A stretch of DNA of 64,000 bases from Rhabdophis nuchalis (Eukaryota; Chordata; Lepidosauria; Squamata; Natricidae), in the NCBI GenBank assembly GCA_039707465.1, contig CM077643.1:377940419-378004418 (forward strand), written 5' to 3'. The position numbers and the translations under genes were made by a program. Positions within the stretch are counted from its first letter, which is position 1; every line of letters begins with the position of its first letter. Shown here piece after piece: positions 10,984 through 21,200 of the stretch. Below the pieces are notes generated by a model that searched no databases, was not told the DNA's origin, and saw nothing but the letters and a program-made list of their open reading frames with translations.

Positions 10984-11410
10984 GTAAGCAAAAGGGAAAG
11001 GGAGGGAGGGTGAATTGCTACAGATCAATGCATCCAAAACAGAGCTGAACTACGTTCATTCATTGTTTCTGCTTCTACCTTTATGAACTGCTATTGGAGA
11101 TTTTTTTAGTAATGTTGTGTTAAATTGCATTAACTTTATAGAGCCTTATGAAATACTGTCCAGTTTACTGTATGTTCTTTAGAAGGCAATTGGGGGGGGG
11201 GGGGGGGGGAAGCAGCTTATGTTTCTCTACAAAGTTCTAAAGGCAATGGAAAATATCTTGTTTAATATGAGAATTAGTAATTCTCCTGTTAGGGTAGATA
11301 TTATGAATGTAACATGATACCTATTGCTTATTATTTGTCCACTACTTTTGAGTTTTCACAAAAATTGCAACGCTTAAAATAATAATGAAAATGCTACAGC
11401 AACTAAGAGC
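10984..11410. other. Unique DNA with a G-run
   Basis: Nothing recognised apart from an uninterrupted run of about 18 G at 11192-11209, which could form a G-quadruplex and is prone to sequencing error. Confidence 0.5.
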
Positions 11411-11475
11411 ATTTATTTATTTTATTAAATTTATACCCCGCCCTTCTCCTAAAAAAGGACCCAGCATGACAACAC
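11411..11475 (-). mobile_element. L2 LINE 3' tail, antisense scrap
   Basis: TTTATTTATTTTATT followed by AAATTTATACCCCGCCCTTCTCC is the complement of the L2 3' end (GAAGGGCGGGGTATAAATTT and A-rich tail) seen complete at 20930-20980. Only the last 60 bp are present. Confidence 0.75.
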
Positions 11476-13803
11476 AGTTCTATGCATGTCTGACTCAGAA
11501 CTAAATCCAAAGGAGTTCAATGCATTCCTTTGTTGTTTATCTATTCAGTAAAGATACTGCAGTTATGAAACTGTAATCAAAGTCCTCTCATCCTCTCTTC
11601 TTCCTCATCTTCCTCATCATCACAGCAAGCTATATTTTCAGGATCAGTAAAGATTATAGTAAGTTCCTCATGCATGAGAAGGGGTGTGGACAATATTAGG
11701 ATAGTAACCGTGGACTTAGATGAGATCTTCATTCACCAGATTGTGTGACAATGTGCAGTTTTGTTCACTATTTCTAGGGAAAGACTTGAACCATTAGTTG
11801 AACCAGGAAGGTAACACTAGGACCATAAGTTGAGAAGAAAGCGAGTGTCTAATGTTAGGAAGCACATAACAGCTTTGCCAAAATAGAGAGGGAGCTTCTG
11901 CAAATGTCTCTGAAGAAGATCTTTCCTATTTCTCAGTGTAAGAGAGAATAATTTGCAGGACACCAGTTTCCAATTCAGTATTAGAGGGGGGAAGACTCTT
12001 CCTAAGTATCAAATAAGATAATGGAATCAGTGACTGAATGTGGTTATGCAGAAAGCCTAGAGAGAAATCTGTCAGAAATGCTTTGATTTGCATTACGGCA
12101 CTGAGCAGGGGTTTGGTTTCAACAAGCTAAATGATTCGCAATTCCATGGTTTTATCAGCCTAGGAAAAATAACAGCAGGCAAGAGTTGAAAGGAAGAAAA
12201 TAAAGCAGAAGAGGTGAAAAGTTTGGACAATACTTTTCAAATGGGCATCCTTCAGACATGTTTGCTTACTATCCCCACCACATACACTCAACAGGGACCT
12301 GGGCTGAGTGATGGGAGTTGCAGTTCAATATAACTAGAAAGTGCTGGGGAAGTTAAGCCATTTTATGTTATTTCATAAAATCTTTCAATTTTGTTAATCC
12401 ACATGTCTTATTTGAAGATTCACTTTCCTGAATTCCAAATCTCGCCTGATGACATATAGTCTTGTACTTTGCCAATTTTCAAGAATGTGGTTCTTGTTTT
12501 ATTAAAAAAAGCATTTGATTGGAAGGGATTTTTGTGAAAAAAATATAATAAAAATGTAACAAAATGAATTCCCTAATACTGTTTTGAGTTTATGGATTCA
12601 TAACCAAAGCATGGATCTTCTAATTATATCAGCCTTAGTAAGAAGGAAAGATAGGAAACTCAACTAAATAAACTAGTTCTACTTTATTGAAAAGCTACAT
12701 TAATAGAATCTTGCAACTGTAAAAGCACAATTCTCCTACCATCTTCTTTATAACCCAAGAAATTAGGGAAGGTCCATTCCAAGCTCCTTGCTCACCAAAT
12801 ATCCAGCTGAGGGTCAGGCTGCCTCTTATCTGACCATTCCCTAAACCATGAGTTGGATTTTGATTTACCCTCCTTATTGGAAACTCTCCCTAATTTTAGT
12901 GATTATATTAAGAGTTAATGGGTGTTTGCTGCCTCACAATGTAGTACACCATATCACCAATAGGTAATCTGGCTAGGAAAAGATTTTGGGATGCCATACA
13001 AGAGTTTTGGGTGCTGCATCTTATTTTATGCTGCTTCGGAAAATCTCTCTCCTCTAATGTGGGGATTACACTTACCTATTGCTCTTTAATAGCACTAACC
13101 CACATAAATGCTTCCATCAATCTTTTGCAACAAGGCACTTTCTAGATGCAATCAATCTATTTTTCCTGGATTTCCCAGGCCTATAGCCGGACTGAAAATA
13201 TGCTAGTTCTTTAGATGCTATAATAGGATGCATTCTTAATGATATTTTTCTATTTAGGTTCTGCAGCAGCAGTATTCAGATATATAAGATGACATTTTCT
13301 CCTTTTGTGGACAGGCAATAAAAACCGAATAATTTTAGAACCCATTTGAATCTGTAGCGAGTGAGATTAGAGGTTGGTTGCGGTTGGTTCTTTGCTACAA
13401 GCTTTTATGTATCTCAGCAAATGACTCCATCATCGCTGGGTGAACTAAACAGGAGAACCCTTGATTTTGGTGTGCTAATGGATTTTTTACCTCTTGCCAT
13501 TTGACTCCCATTATTATTTGTGACTAAAACTGATTAGAGAGTGGCATTTTTTTAACGTTGCCTTTGCTTTGTTTCAAGTGACGTTTGTAGATCTCAAAGC
13601 TGGCATCAAGCATTCCTCCTTAGTTGCACACTTGGTGGAAGTAAACGCTGTTTCGTGCATTTTTAAAGTGGAGGTGTCTGTAGCAAAATGGACAAATTAT
13701 AGCAATCCCTACCTAATAGCAATGTCAGTGTACAAGCATCTTCCTTATATGCCTAAACTGTGATAATGCTGTGAGAAGGACATATATAATGGTGCTACTG
13801 CGT
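11476..13803. other. Unique DNA, no gene seen
   Basis: The longest stretch in the left half without recognisable repeats. I saw no exon with coherent codons and splice sites. Unannotated ancient repeats or regulatory DNA are possible. Confidence 0.45.
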
Positions 13804-14053
13804 CAGTGGTGGGTTCCTACCGATTCTGACCAGTTCAGCCGAACCAATAGTGGTTTGGCGGCCTGGGTTGCTGGAACTGGCAGTGACTAAGGCCTGCCAT
13901 GTCCCCGAACCGGTTGTCTGAGCGGCGCCATAGGCACTGCCATCTTGTTTTTCAGTTCTGCGCATGTACAGAACAATTTTAATTACATTGAGCATGCACG
14001 CACAGTACACACATGAGCAAACCAGTAGTAGTGCCTGCCAGAACCCATCCCTG
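13804..14053. mobile_element. hAT-like MITE, variant of the CAGTGGTGGG family
   Basis: Starts CAGTGGTGGGTTCCTACCG and ends GAACCCATCCCTG. Flanks TACTGCGT and CACTGCAC share ACTGC, an eroded 8-bp duplication. The interior differs from the 1021 and 22309 copies, so it is a different subfamily with the same ends. A shorter relative is at 57790-57912. Confidence 0.65.
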
Positions 14054-14194
14054 CACTGCACATGTTCAGATGCCTCAAATGTTTTTTGCTTGCTAGTCAT
14101 TACCAGTCAAGAGCATGCTGGCTATATATATATATTCGATGAAAACTCCTTCATTTGTCAAAACAGATTTAACCCTCGTTTCAGCTGGGAAATG

Positions 14195-14655
14195 GCTTAG
14201 GACCTGGGTACTTACGAGATCGCCTTCTGCCACCGAGAGCCTCCCACCGGCCAGTATGCTCCCATAGAGAGGGTCTCCTCATGGTGCCGTCAGCTAGACA
14301 ATGTCAACTGGCGACACCCAGGGGGAGAGCCTTCTCCGTGGGAGCACCTGTCCTCTGGAACGAATTCCCCCCGGAATTAAGAACTATCCCTGATTTACGC
14401 ACCTTCCGCCATGCTCTTAAAACCTTTTTCTTCCAACAAGCTGAGCTGGCATAAAACATGATTTTTAAATCCAAATTTTTATTAATTTTAATCAGGGTTG
14501 GTTGGGTTTTTTTCACTTTTAGGCCAAAGTTTAATATGTCTTTTTAAAACTTTTTAAACTTTTATATATTTGTTTTTATTCTGGCTGTAGACCGCCCTGA
14601 CTCCTTCGGGAGTAGGGCGGTATAAAAAAACCAATAAACTCAAACTCAAACTCAT
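14195..14655 (+). mobile_element. L2 LINE 3' fragment
   Basis: Begins in the C-terminal coding part of L2 (GTACTTACGAGATCGCCTT, then the GRAFSVGAPVLWNEFPPELR-like block) with stops. It ends in the L2 3' untranslated region with ACCGCCCTGACTCC and GGGCGGTATAAAAAAACCAATAAA and two CTCAAA repeats as tail. Confidence 0.88.
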
Positions 14656-15600
14656 CTGGCACCAAGCCAAAAATGTCTAGGGAATTCCTGAAACTTGGCA
14701 CTCAAACAAATCTAGAGGCAGTCTATAGAAATAAACCACATTTATGCACTATTCAAAAGAGGCAATCAACACCCTAATAATCTAGGATTAGCATCAGGAA
14801 CAACACCAGAAAAACAATCAAGCAGTAAACAAAACCTTAATCATAGAACTACCAACTCAGACAATCAAGTAGCAAACAATAGTTAATCAAGAAACTACCA
14901 AGAAGAAAACAACACCTCCATCAACATAACAGAGCAAGCTAATATATATAGTAGATCAAACCCCACCCCTTCTAGCACTGAATATGTTACCTAGCCAGAT
15001 AACAAAACATCCACAAGAAAACAGTCAACCTCAGGGATCACCAAGGATTCCACAGTTCAATCCTGAGCATCAGATATTCTCTTCCAATGATCATCTTCAT
15101 CCTGTGTCAAGCACGTTTACCTAGAAATGATTTCAGAGGCATTAAATACATTAGTGTGAATTGCGAGCTTTAAAAGGTGCAAACTGAATGCATGACAAAC
15201 GTGTTGTTGCTCATTATATCATCATGTGAAGAAGACAGCCTGAGTTTTCCAGAAGCTCCAACTGTCCCAATTTTCTGATCATTTGCACTTGCTAGTTCTG
15301 CCTCTATTTTTAAATTTCGTTTTCACAGTTTGTGGGCGATGGGAGATTTCTAGTATCATTCCTCTTGGTGACTCAGCAGCCCTCATAACCCTCTGAATCC
15401 TGGCACAGTCCAAATGCAGAGGCTGCAAGCAAACCCATAAAACCCAGCCAGGCTGATAAAACATTTTAATGCAGTGGGCAGCCTGCCTTCCCACGCACAG
15501 TTGAATAGTTACCGAGGCCTTTTCTCACGACACAGAAATATATTTTTCTTTTAATATATACTATTTCTTTTAATATATACTATTTCATTCAGATAATAAA
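14656..15600. other. Unique DNA, no gene seen
   Basis: AT-rich, with many CAA/ACA-rich stretches at 14750-15000 but no recognisable element. A 21-bp unit (TTTCTTTTAATATATACTA) is duplicated at 15544-15584. Confidence 0.45.
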
Positions 15601-15601
15601 A

Positions 15602-16070
15602 ATGGTTTGGGTTTCATTGGCATCCTCGCGGCCGATTCGATGGTTTGGGTTTCATTGGCATCCTCGCGGCCGATTCGCTCCCACAGAGAGGGACTTCTCC
15701 GGGTGCCGTCCACTAGACACTGTCAGCGGGCGACACCCAGGGGAAGGGCTATCTCTGTGGCGGGCCCGGCCCTCTGGAACGACCTCCCCCCCGATATCAG
15801 GACGACCACGGACCTCCGCTCCTTCCGTCTTAAATTAAAGACTCACTTTTTCTGTCTGGCCGGCCTAGGATGAGTCTCTCTGACTCTGGGGTTTTATGGG
15901 GAATTAGTATTATTTAGTTTTAATGGGAATTTTAGCGCAGGTTATATTTAATTTGTTTTTAGAATTGTTGTATGTATTTGGTTTTTATTCTACCTGTGCA
16001 CCGCCCCGAGTCCCTGTGGGGAGAGGGTGCGGTTTTATAAATTAAAATTATTATTATTATTATTATTATC
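15602..16070 (+). mobile_element. L2 LINE 3' fragment with duplicated 5' end
   Basis: The L2 C-terminal coding segment (RSHREGLLRVP, TPRGRAISVAGPALWNDLPPDI) and 3' untranslated region, ending in GTGCGGTTTTATAAATTAAAATT and an (ATT)n tail at 16046-16069. The extreme 5' end is a 38-bp unit present twice in tandem (15602-15639 and 15640-15677), each copy ending GCGGCCGATTCG, which is itself L2 sequence. The upstream part of each unit (GGTTTGGGTTTCATTGG) is not seen in other L2 copies here. Confidence 0.9.
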
Positions 16071-16143
16071 TTCTAGGGACAGGGTTGAAATATGCAGCCT
16101 AGTGTCTTTGTTATAGCTACAGTGCTCAGACAAAAATCTAGGC

Positions 16144-16530
16144 CATTGATGGCAAACCTATGGCACATGTGGCAGAGGTGGCACACAGAGCCCTCTCTGT
16201 GGGCATGTGTGCCATCACCAGCTGCTCTTCTAGTTTCTGGTGCACACATGTGCGCCAGCCAGCTGGTCTTTGCAGGCACCAGAGCACTGGAAAACAGCCT
16301 GAAAAATTCCCCCCAAACAGGTCAATTTTGGGGCCCAAAGCCGCCTGAAAATGGCCAGAAAAACAGGCTGAAAACAGCCAGAAAAATGGCCTGAAAACAG
16401 CCAGGAAAACAGCCTGAAAATGACCAAAAAACAGGCATTCGTGCACTGGCCAGCTGGTTTTTGGGTTTCTGGTGTTGGGCGCACGCGTTCTAGTTTCGGC
16501 ACTCAGTACCAAAAAGCTTCAACATTACTG
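16144..16530. mobile_element. hAT-like MITE (CATTGATGGCAAACC family) with minisatellite
   Basis: Starts CATTGATGGCAAACCTATGGC and ends AAGCTTCAACATTACTG. Flanks ATCTAGGC (16136-16143) and GTCTAGGT (16531-16538) share TCTAGG, consistent with an eroded 8-bp duplication. The inside contains GCACACATGTGCG palindromes and an array of AAACAGCCTG/AAAATGGCC units. No coding capacity; the open frames across it are repeat-driven. Confidence 0.7.
16285..16435. repeat. AAAACAGCC-type minisatellite within a MITE
   Basis: At least six degenerate units of about 18-22 bp built on GCCTGAAAACAGCCAGAAAA. Both GCCTG and CAGCC words alternate, so the array is partly self-complementary. Confidence 0.7.
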
Positions 16531-16646
16531 GTCTAGGTCTTCAATTGTCTTGCAGATTTTCACCCAGAATACTGCTGCTTTGAAATCTACAGCTTGCTGC
16601 ACCTAGACAAAGCTGGCCCATTCTAATGTCCTCAAAATGGATTGTA

Positions 16647-17152
16647 CAGTGGTACCTCGGTTCACGAACGCCTCTGTTCACGACCAATTCGGTTTATGAA
16701 CAGAAATTTTCCTCAAAATGTGCTCCGGTTCACGAACTCCGCTTCTGTTCACGAACTCCGCCTCGGTTCACGAACAGAAAAGTTCATGAAAATATGGTCT
16801 GGTTCACGAACTCCGCTTCTGTTCACGAACTCCGCCTCGGTTCACGAACTCCGCCTCGGTTCACAACCAATTTGGTTCGCGACCAGAATCAGATTCAAGA
16901 ATTAAAACCAAAAGAAAGATCAGAACGGATTAATTGGATTTACATTAAACCCTATGGGAAACTGTGCCTCGGTTCACAACCAATTCGGTTCGCGACCAGA
17001 GTCAGTTCAAAAATTAAAACCAAAAAAAAGATCAGAACGGATTAACTGGATTTACATTAAACCCTATTGGAAACTGTGCCTCGGTTCACAACCAATTCGG
17101 TTCGCGACCAGAGTCAGTTTACGAATTAAGTTCGTGAACCGAGGTACCACTG
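16647..17152. mobile_element. Tc1/mariner-type (pogo/Tigger-like) MITE with TA duplication
   Basis: Termini CAGTGGTACCTCGGTTCACG and CGTGAACCGAGGTACCACTG are perfect 20-bp inverted repeats, each flanked by TA (16645-16646 and 17153-17154). The left half holds several copies of GGTTCACGAACTCCGC, derived from the terminus itself. The right half has a unit of 112-113 bp starting CTCGGTTCACAACC at 16855, 16968 and 17080. No transposase is present. Assignment to pogo/Tigger is inferred from the CAGT ends and TA target. Confidence 0.88.
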
Positions 17153-17658
17153 TACTTCCCATATTCCCAGCTAGCATGCCTTGATAGCTGGACATGATGG
17201 GATCTGTGGTCCAAGGTATTTGTAGAATGCTAGGATGAGGTGAGCTCAGGACAGAAGCAAGAGTATTAAATGTTTGTCTTATTCATTTAAACCAGTTAAA
17301 AAAGTTTACATGCCCCTTAAAGGCAGCTTTCATGAAAGATTATGCAACATTTGCCCTTCAGAACAAATGAAAGTACACTTCATAAAATGTCACATTGTAC
17401 TCCTAGCAATAATACCATTTTTCATCAAAAGTAGATTTTATAAAAATCCAGTGATGCCAACTGTTCATTTTTATTCATCTCTTCTTCTCCACAGGAGTTA
17501 TCTAAGGAGAGGCCTTAGGCTTGTGAAAGTTCCCCTATGATCCAAAGTAAACTATTTCATGCTATATCAGGCTGTGATCAAAACAAGGGAAAAAACGGGG
17601 AAGAGGACTGATTTGGACTTTCTACTTAGCCCATCAAGGATTTCCATACAATGAATGG
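17153..17658. other. Mostly unique DNA
   Basis: At 17157-17215 a TTCCCATATTCCCAGC..GGTCCAAGG stretch may be a MITE scrap. Otherwise nothing recognised. Confidence 0.4.
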
Positions 17659-17890
17659 TTGTGGGAACTGGGTATGAATAGTCTTAAAAAAAGAAGGACC
17701 ACGGGTGACATGATCGCAATCTTCCAATGTTTGAGGGACTATCACACTGAAGGAATTGACCTATTTTCCAAAGTACTTGAGGGCAGAACAAGAAGTAACA
17801 GATGGAAGATTATCAAAGAGAAATCCAATCTAGAATTAAGGGCAAATTTCCTGACAGAGCAATTGATCAGTGGAACAGCTTGCCTCCATC
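17659..17890 (+). mobile_element. CR1 LINE C-terminal fragment
   Basis: Encodes a CR1 C-terminal stretch (ELGMNSLKKRRTTGDMIAIF, then NLELRANFLTEQLI) like residues 420-500 of the frame at 5.1-6.6 kb. It stops abruptly at GGAACAGCTTGCCTCC and is joined directly to L2 sequence, so the CR1 3' end is missing. Confidence 0.85.
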
Positions 17891-17892
17891 AC

Positions 17893-18325
17893 CCGCCTCC
17901 AACCACATACCTCCCACTGACCTGTCCGCTCCCACAGGGAGGGCCTCCTTAGGGTGCCGTCTGCCGGACAATGCCGGCTGGCGACTCCAGGGGGAGAGCC
18001 TTCTCTGTGGCAGTCCCCGCCCTCTGGAATGACCTACCCCCTGACCTGCGTACAATCAAGGACCTGCGCCTCTTCCTCCGGGCATTGAAAACACACTTAT
18101 TCTATGCGGCCGGCCTGGCATCGTTTTTAAATAGTTTTAATCTTGGTTTTAGTAGGGGTTTCTATTGTAATTTTAGCACAGGTTTCTTAGTTTAATTTAT
18201 TTTTAAGATATTTTTATTGTATTTATTGTCTACAGTATTTTATTATTGCATGTGCACTGCTCTGAGTCCCCCAAGGGAGATAGGGCGGTATATAAATGCG
18301 AATAAATTCAAATTCAAATTCAATG
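17893..18325 (+). mobile_element. L2 LINE 3' end
   Basis: Begins at the CCTCCAACCACATACCTCCC block (compare CTGCCCCATACATCCC in the copy at 19.7 kb), continues through SHREGLLRVPSAG-like and FSVAVPALWNDLPPDL coding sequence, and ends in GGGCGGTATATAAATGCGAATAAA with three AATTC-type tail units. It is joined head-on to the CR1 fragment just upstream in the same orientation. Confidence 0.88.
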
Positions 18326-19285
18326 ATTGAGAATCTCTACAGACATTTTCAAGTTGAAAATTAAGACTGTTGCTACTCAGTGTCTATGAAGCTGAGCTAT
18401 GAGTTCTTCCTTGCTAAAAGTTTCCATAGAGGAGCCTAGGAACAACAATATATTCCCTATTGCTTTGATTATAGCAGCAGAGCAACAATAATCTCATGGG
18501 GTTTCTTTTCCGAAAGGAACAACTGGTGAAGGCATCCATGTGTGCAGATGTCTAGGAAAACAAAGGAAAGAGACGGAGACTAGTGAGAAGGGGACAATCT
18601 CTAAAGGGAAAGGTAGGCACTGGGAAATCCCCCGATCCAGCCAGAAACAAGCAACCCTGACTGCAATGCAGCATTGCCCAGAGTCTAGTCCTTTACACGG
18701 GGCAGACGGGAGAAAGAGGCACAAGAAAAGCAGACATCGATTAATCTAAAACTGAGCTTGCATTTGAAATACTGCCATTGCAGGAATTCTTTCCAGGTGG
18801 CTTTTCCTGCTTATCAAAGGTTTTTGGATTCCTTTGTTGCTTATTAATTAGTTGCAATGAGTGTTGGCAGGGATGGGGGGGAAGCAAGAGTGACACTTAA
18901 CCTTCATGTGCGGCATGCTGGTAAGTGACAGACACCAGATACCCACAGAGACACACACAGAGAGAAAAATACACACACACACGCACGCACGCACACGCAT
19001 ACTCGCGCACACACACGCACACACACAAACACACACACCAGTCTAGGATAAAAAATTAATTTAATTTAGCATCTAGGAGTGAGATAAAATAAATTGACAG
19101 AAGAAAAGAGGGGGGGGGAAGATGGCCAGCATCAGGTCACAGCAGTATCATTGGAATCTGAAAGACCAAACTGGGGATGAAGGTCCTAGAGAAAATCTAT
19201 CTTTGTGGTTATTACAAGCCAACATTGTCTTGATGGCACATAATCAAATCTAGAACCATTTTTTTTTACTCATTACATTGGCCTA
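18326..19285. other. Mostly unique DNA
   Basis: A scrap at 18325-18358 (GATTGAGAATCTCTACAGACAT) matches the end of the palindromic MITE family seen at 22152-22680. The rest has no recognised gene or element except the CA tract listed separately. Confidence 0.45.
18964..19040. repeat. (CA)n compound microsatellite
   Basis: Interrupted ACACAC and ACGCACGC units over about 75 bp, alternating purine-pyrimidine and therefore capable of Z-DNA. Confidence 0.9.
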
Positions 19286-19289
19286 TTCT

Positions 19290-19690
19290 ACCAGATCCAT
19301 CAATTAAAGAATTTTGACTAGTGGGCTCCAGGAACAGAGCCTTCTCTGCTGTTGCCCCTGTCCTTCCCCCAGAGATGAGGAAGGACCAGTGGTGGGATTC
19401 AAAAAAATTTGCTACTTGTTCTGTGGACATCACTTGGTGGGCGTGGCTTGGTAGGTATGGCAGGGGAAGGATACTGTAAAATCTCCACTCCCTCTCCACT
19501 CCAGAGGAAGGTTACTGCAAAATCCCCTCCAAATCAGCTGGCACTTGGGAGGCAGAAAATAGATGGGGGAGGGGTCAGTCAGCGGTTGTATTTACTAGTT
19601 CTCCTAACTACTCAAAATTTCTGCTACCGGTTCTCCAGAACCTGCTGAACACTACCTCTGGGTAGGACCCCACTCTCCTGCCCATTCAGA
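19290..19690 (+). mobile_element. Older L2-like LINE tail, left part, interrupted
   Basis: CTCCAGGAACAGAGCCTTCTCTGCTG and GTCCTTCCCCCAGAGATGAGG resemble the L2 RAFSAVAPVLPPEMR coding block. The frame is interrupted by the MITE at 19387-19660 and resumes with AGGACCCCACTCTCC. The matching 3' part appears after the younger L2, at 20985-21200. Confidence 0.55.
19387..19660. mobile_element. hAT-like MITE (CAGTGGTGGGATTC family)
   Basis: Starts CAGTGGTGGGATTCAAAA, contains the GGGCGTGGCTTGG block, the GGGAAGGATACTG block and ACCGGTTCTCCAGAACC, and ends CACTACCTCTG. The 8-bp duplication is GGAAGGAC (19379-19386) versus GGTAGGAC (19661-19668). Relatives are at 22909, 35770 and, in reverse, 55575. 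Confidence 0.82.
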
Positions 19691-19694
19691 AGTA

Positions 19695-20982
19695 ACCATG
19701 GTATCCTATTGCACCGACTGGGGAGGTTGGGGTTGGGAGGCACCGTTCTGCAGTGGTTCTCATCCTACCTCTCTGGTCGGTCGCAATATGTGTTAGCAGG
19801 GGGGCAGAGGTCGGCCTCGAGGTCCCTCATATGTGGGGTTCCTCAGGGGTCGGTCCTCTCGCCCTTACTGTTCAACACATATATGAAGCCGCTGGGTGAG
19901 ATCATCTGTGGTTTTGGGGTGGGATATCATCTGTACGCTGATGATACTCAGTTGTACATATCCACCCCAGACCACCCCAACGATGCCGTCGAGGTTATGT
20001 CCCGGTGTTTGGAGGCCGTACGGATCTGGATGGGTGGTAACAAACTCAGGCTCAACCCGTCCAAGACTGAGTGGCTGTGGCTTCCGGCGCCCCGGTTCAG
20101 CCAGATTATTCCAACTCTGGCCATTGGGGGCGAAACACCGGCCCCCGTGGAGAGGGCGCGCAATTTGGGTGTCCTCCTGGATTCCCGGCTGTCTATGGAA
20201 GATCATGTGGCAGCCGTGGCCAGGGGGGCATTCCATCAGTTACGCCTGATGCGCCAATTGCGCCCCTTACTGGACCGGGGTGCCTTACGCACAGTCACTC
20301 AAGCACTCGTCACCTCTCGACTTGACTACTGTAATGCTCTCTACATGGGGCTTCCCTTGAGGTGCACCCGAAAGCTGCAGCTAGTCCAGAACGCAGCCGC
20401 GCGGGTGATTACGGGAGCGCCTAGACACTCCCACATAACACCTATCCTGCGCGAGCTGCACTGGCTCCCTGTGGTCTTTCGGGTGCGCTTCAAGGTTTTA
20501 ACGACCATCTTTAAAGCGCTCCATGGCTCGGGGCCTAGTTATATGCGAGACCGCCTCCTGCCCCATACATCCCTCAGACCGATACGCTCCCACAGAGAGG
20601 GCCTCCTCAGGGTGCCGTCAGCTGGACAATGCCGACTGGCGACACCCAGGGGAAGAGCCTTCTCTGTGGCGGGCCCTGCCCTTTGGAATGACCTACCCCC
20701 TGAACTCCGCACCATCTCTGACCTCCGCCTCTTCCGCAAGTGTCTGAAGACACACCTATTCCATCTAGCCGGCCTAGCATAACCCCCATTACTGACTCTT
20801 AGATAGTTTTAAATTTGGGTTTTTTAAATTCGGTTTTTAGCGCAGGGTTTATTAGAATAAGTTTTTTAAAATTTTATATGTTTTATATGTGTTTTAACAT
20901 CCCTGTGCGCCGCCCTGGGTCCGTTTGGAGAAGGGCGGGGTATAAATTTAATAAAATAAATAAAATAAATAAAATAAACTCC
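19695..20982 (+). mobile_element. L2 LINE, 5' truncated
   Basis: L2-clade retrotransposon starting inside the RT domain (HGILLHRLG) and running to a complete 3' end: CCGCCCTGGGTCC, GAAGGGCGGGGTATAAATTT and (AAATAAAAT)n. It is inserted in the older L2-like tail: the older element's left part ends at about 19690 and its right part resumes at 20985. Confidence 0.93.
19709..20782 (+). CDS. L2 reverse transcriptase C-terminal half, open frame
   Basis: An open frame of 357 codons with no real start: the nominal start is TTG, and the first codons (HRLGRLGLGG) are internal RT sequence. Motif [14 protein letters not shown] is at about 42-55 and the catalytic YADD at 76-79 has both Asp. The third catalytic Asp (motif A) is lost with the 5' truncation. 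The C-terminal part has the L2-type SRLDYCNALYMGLP and QNAAARVITGAP blocks and ends LKTHLFHLAGLA. Open but certainly non-functional. Confidence 0.82.
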   Translation: MHRLGRLGLGGTVLQWFSSYLSGRSQYVLAGGQRSASRSLICGVPQGSVLSPLLFNTYMKPLGEIICGFGVGYHLYADDTQLYISTPDHPNDAVEVMSRCLEAVRIWMGGNKLRLNPSKTEWLWLPAPRFSQIIPTLAIGGETPAPVERARNLGVLLDSRLSMEDHVAAVARGAFHQLRLMRQLRPLLDRGALRTVTQALVTSRLDYCNALYMGLPLRCTRKLQLVQNAAARVITGAPRHSHITPILRELHWLPVVFRVRFKVLTTIFKALHGSGPSYMRDRLLPHTSLRPIRSHREGLLRVPSAGQCRLATPRGRAFSVAGPALWNDLPPELRTISDLRLFRKCLKTHLFHLAGLA

Positions 20983-20984
20983 CT

Positions 20985-21200
20985 TATGGAATTGCTTTGG
21001 AAGGGCCTCTTCCCAATTTTTTTAAACTTTATTCTATTCTTGTTTTAACTGCCTCGCTGTGGCAGATAATATTTATTATAATATATCTTATATCATATTT
21101 ATTTAGTTGTTATGTTTTGGTTGTACACCATCCAGATTTCCTCTGGGAGTGAAATGGGCAGTTTTTAAATTTGATGTATAAATAAATAAAATGCATTTTG
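20985..21200 (+). mobile_element. Older L2-like LINE tail, right part
   Basis: CTCCCTTATGGAATTGC, then GTTTTAACTGCCTCG and TGTACACCATCCAGATTTCC..GTATAAATAAATAAAATGC, the layout of an L2-type 3' untranslated region but much diverged. Together with 19290-19690 it forms the host of the younger L2. Confidence 0.5.

Noticed and set aside
16073..17184. Several long frames with repeated FTNSASVHELR or CAFSGHFQ-like text
   Set aside because: Translations of transposon internal repeats; not proteins.
19865..20789. Minus- and plus-strand frames of 66-123 codons
   Set aside because: Shadows of the L2 reverse transcriptase.
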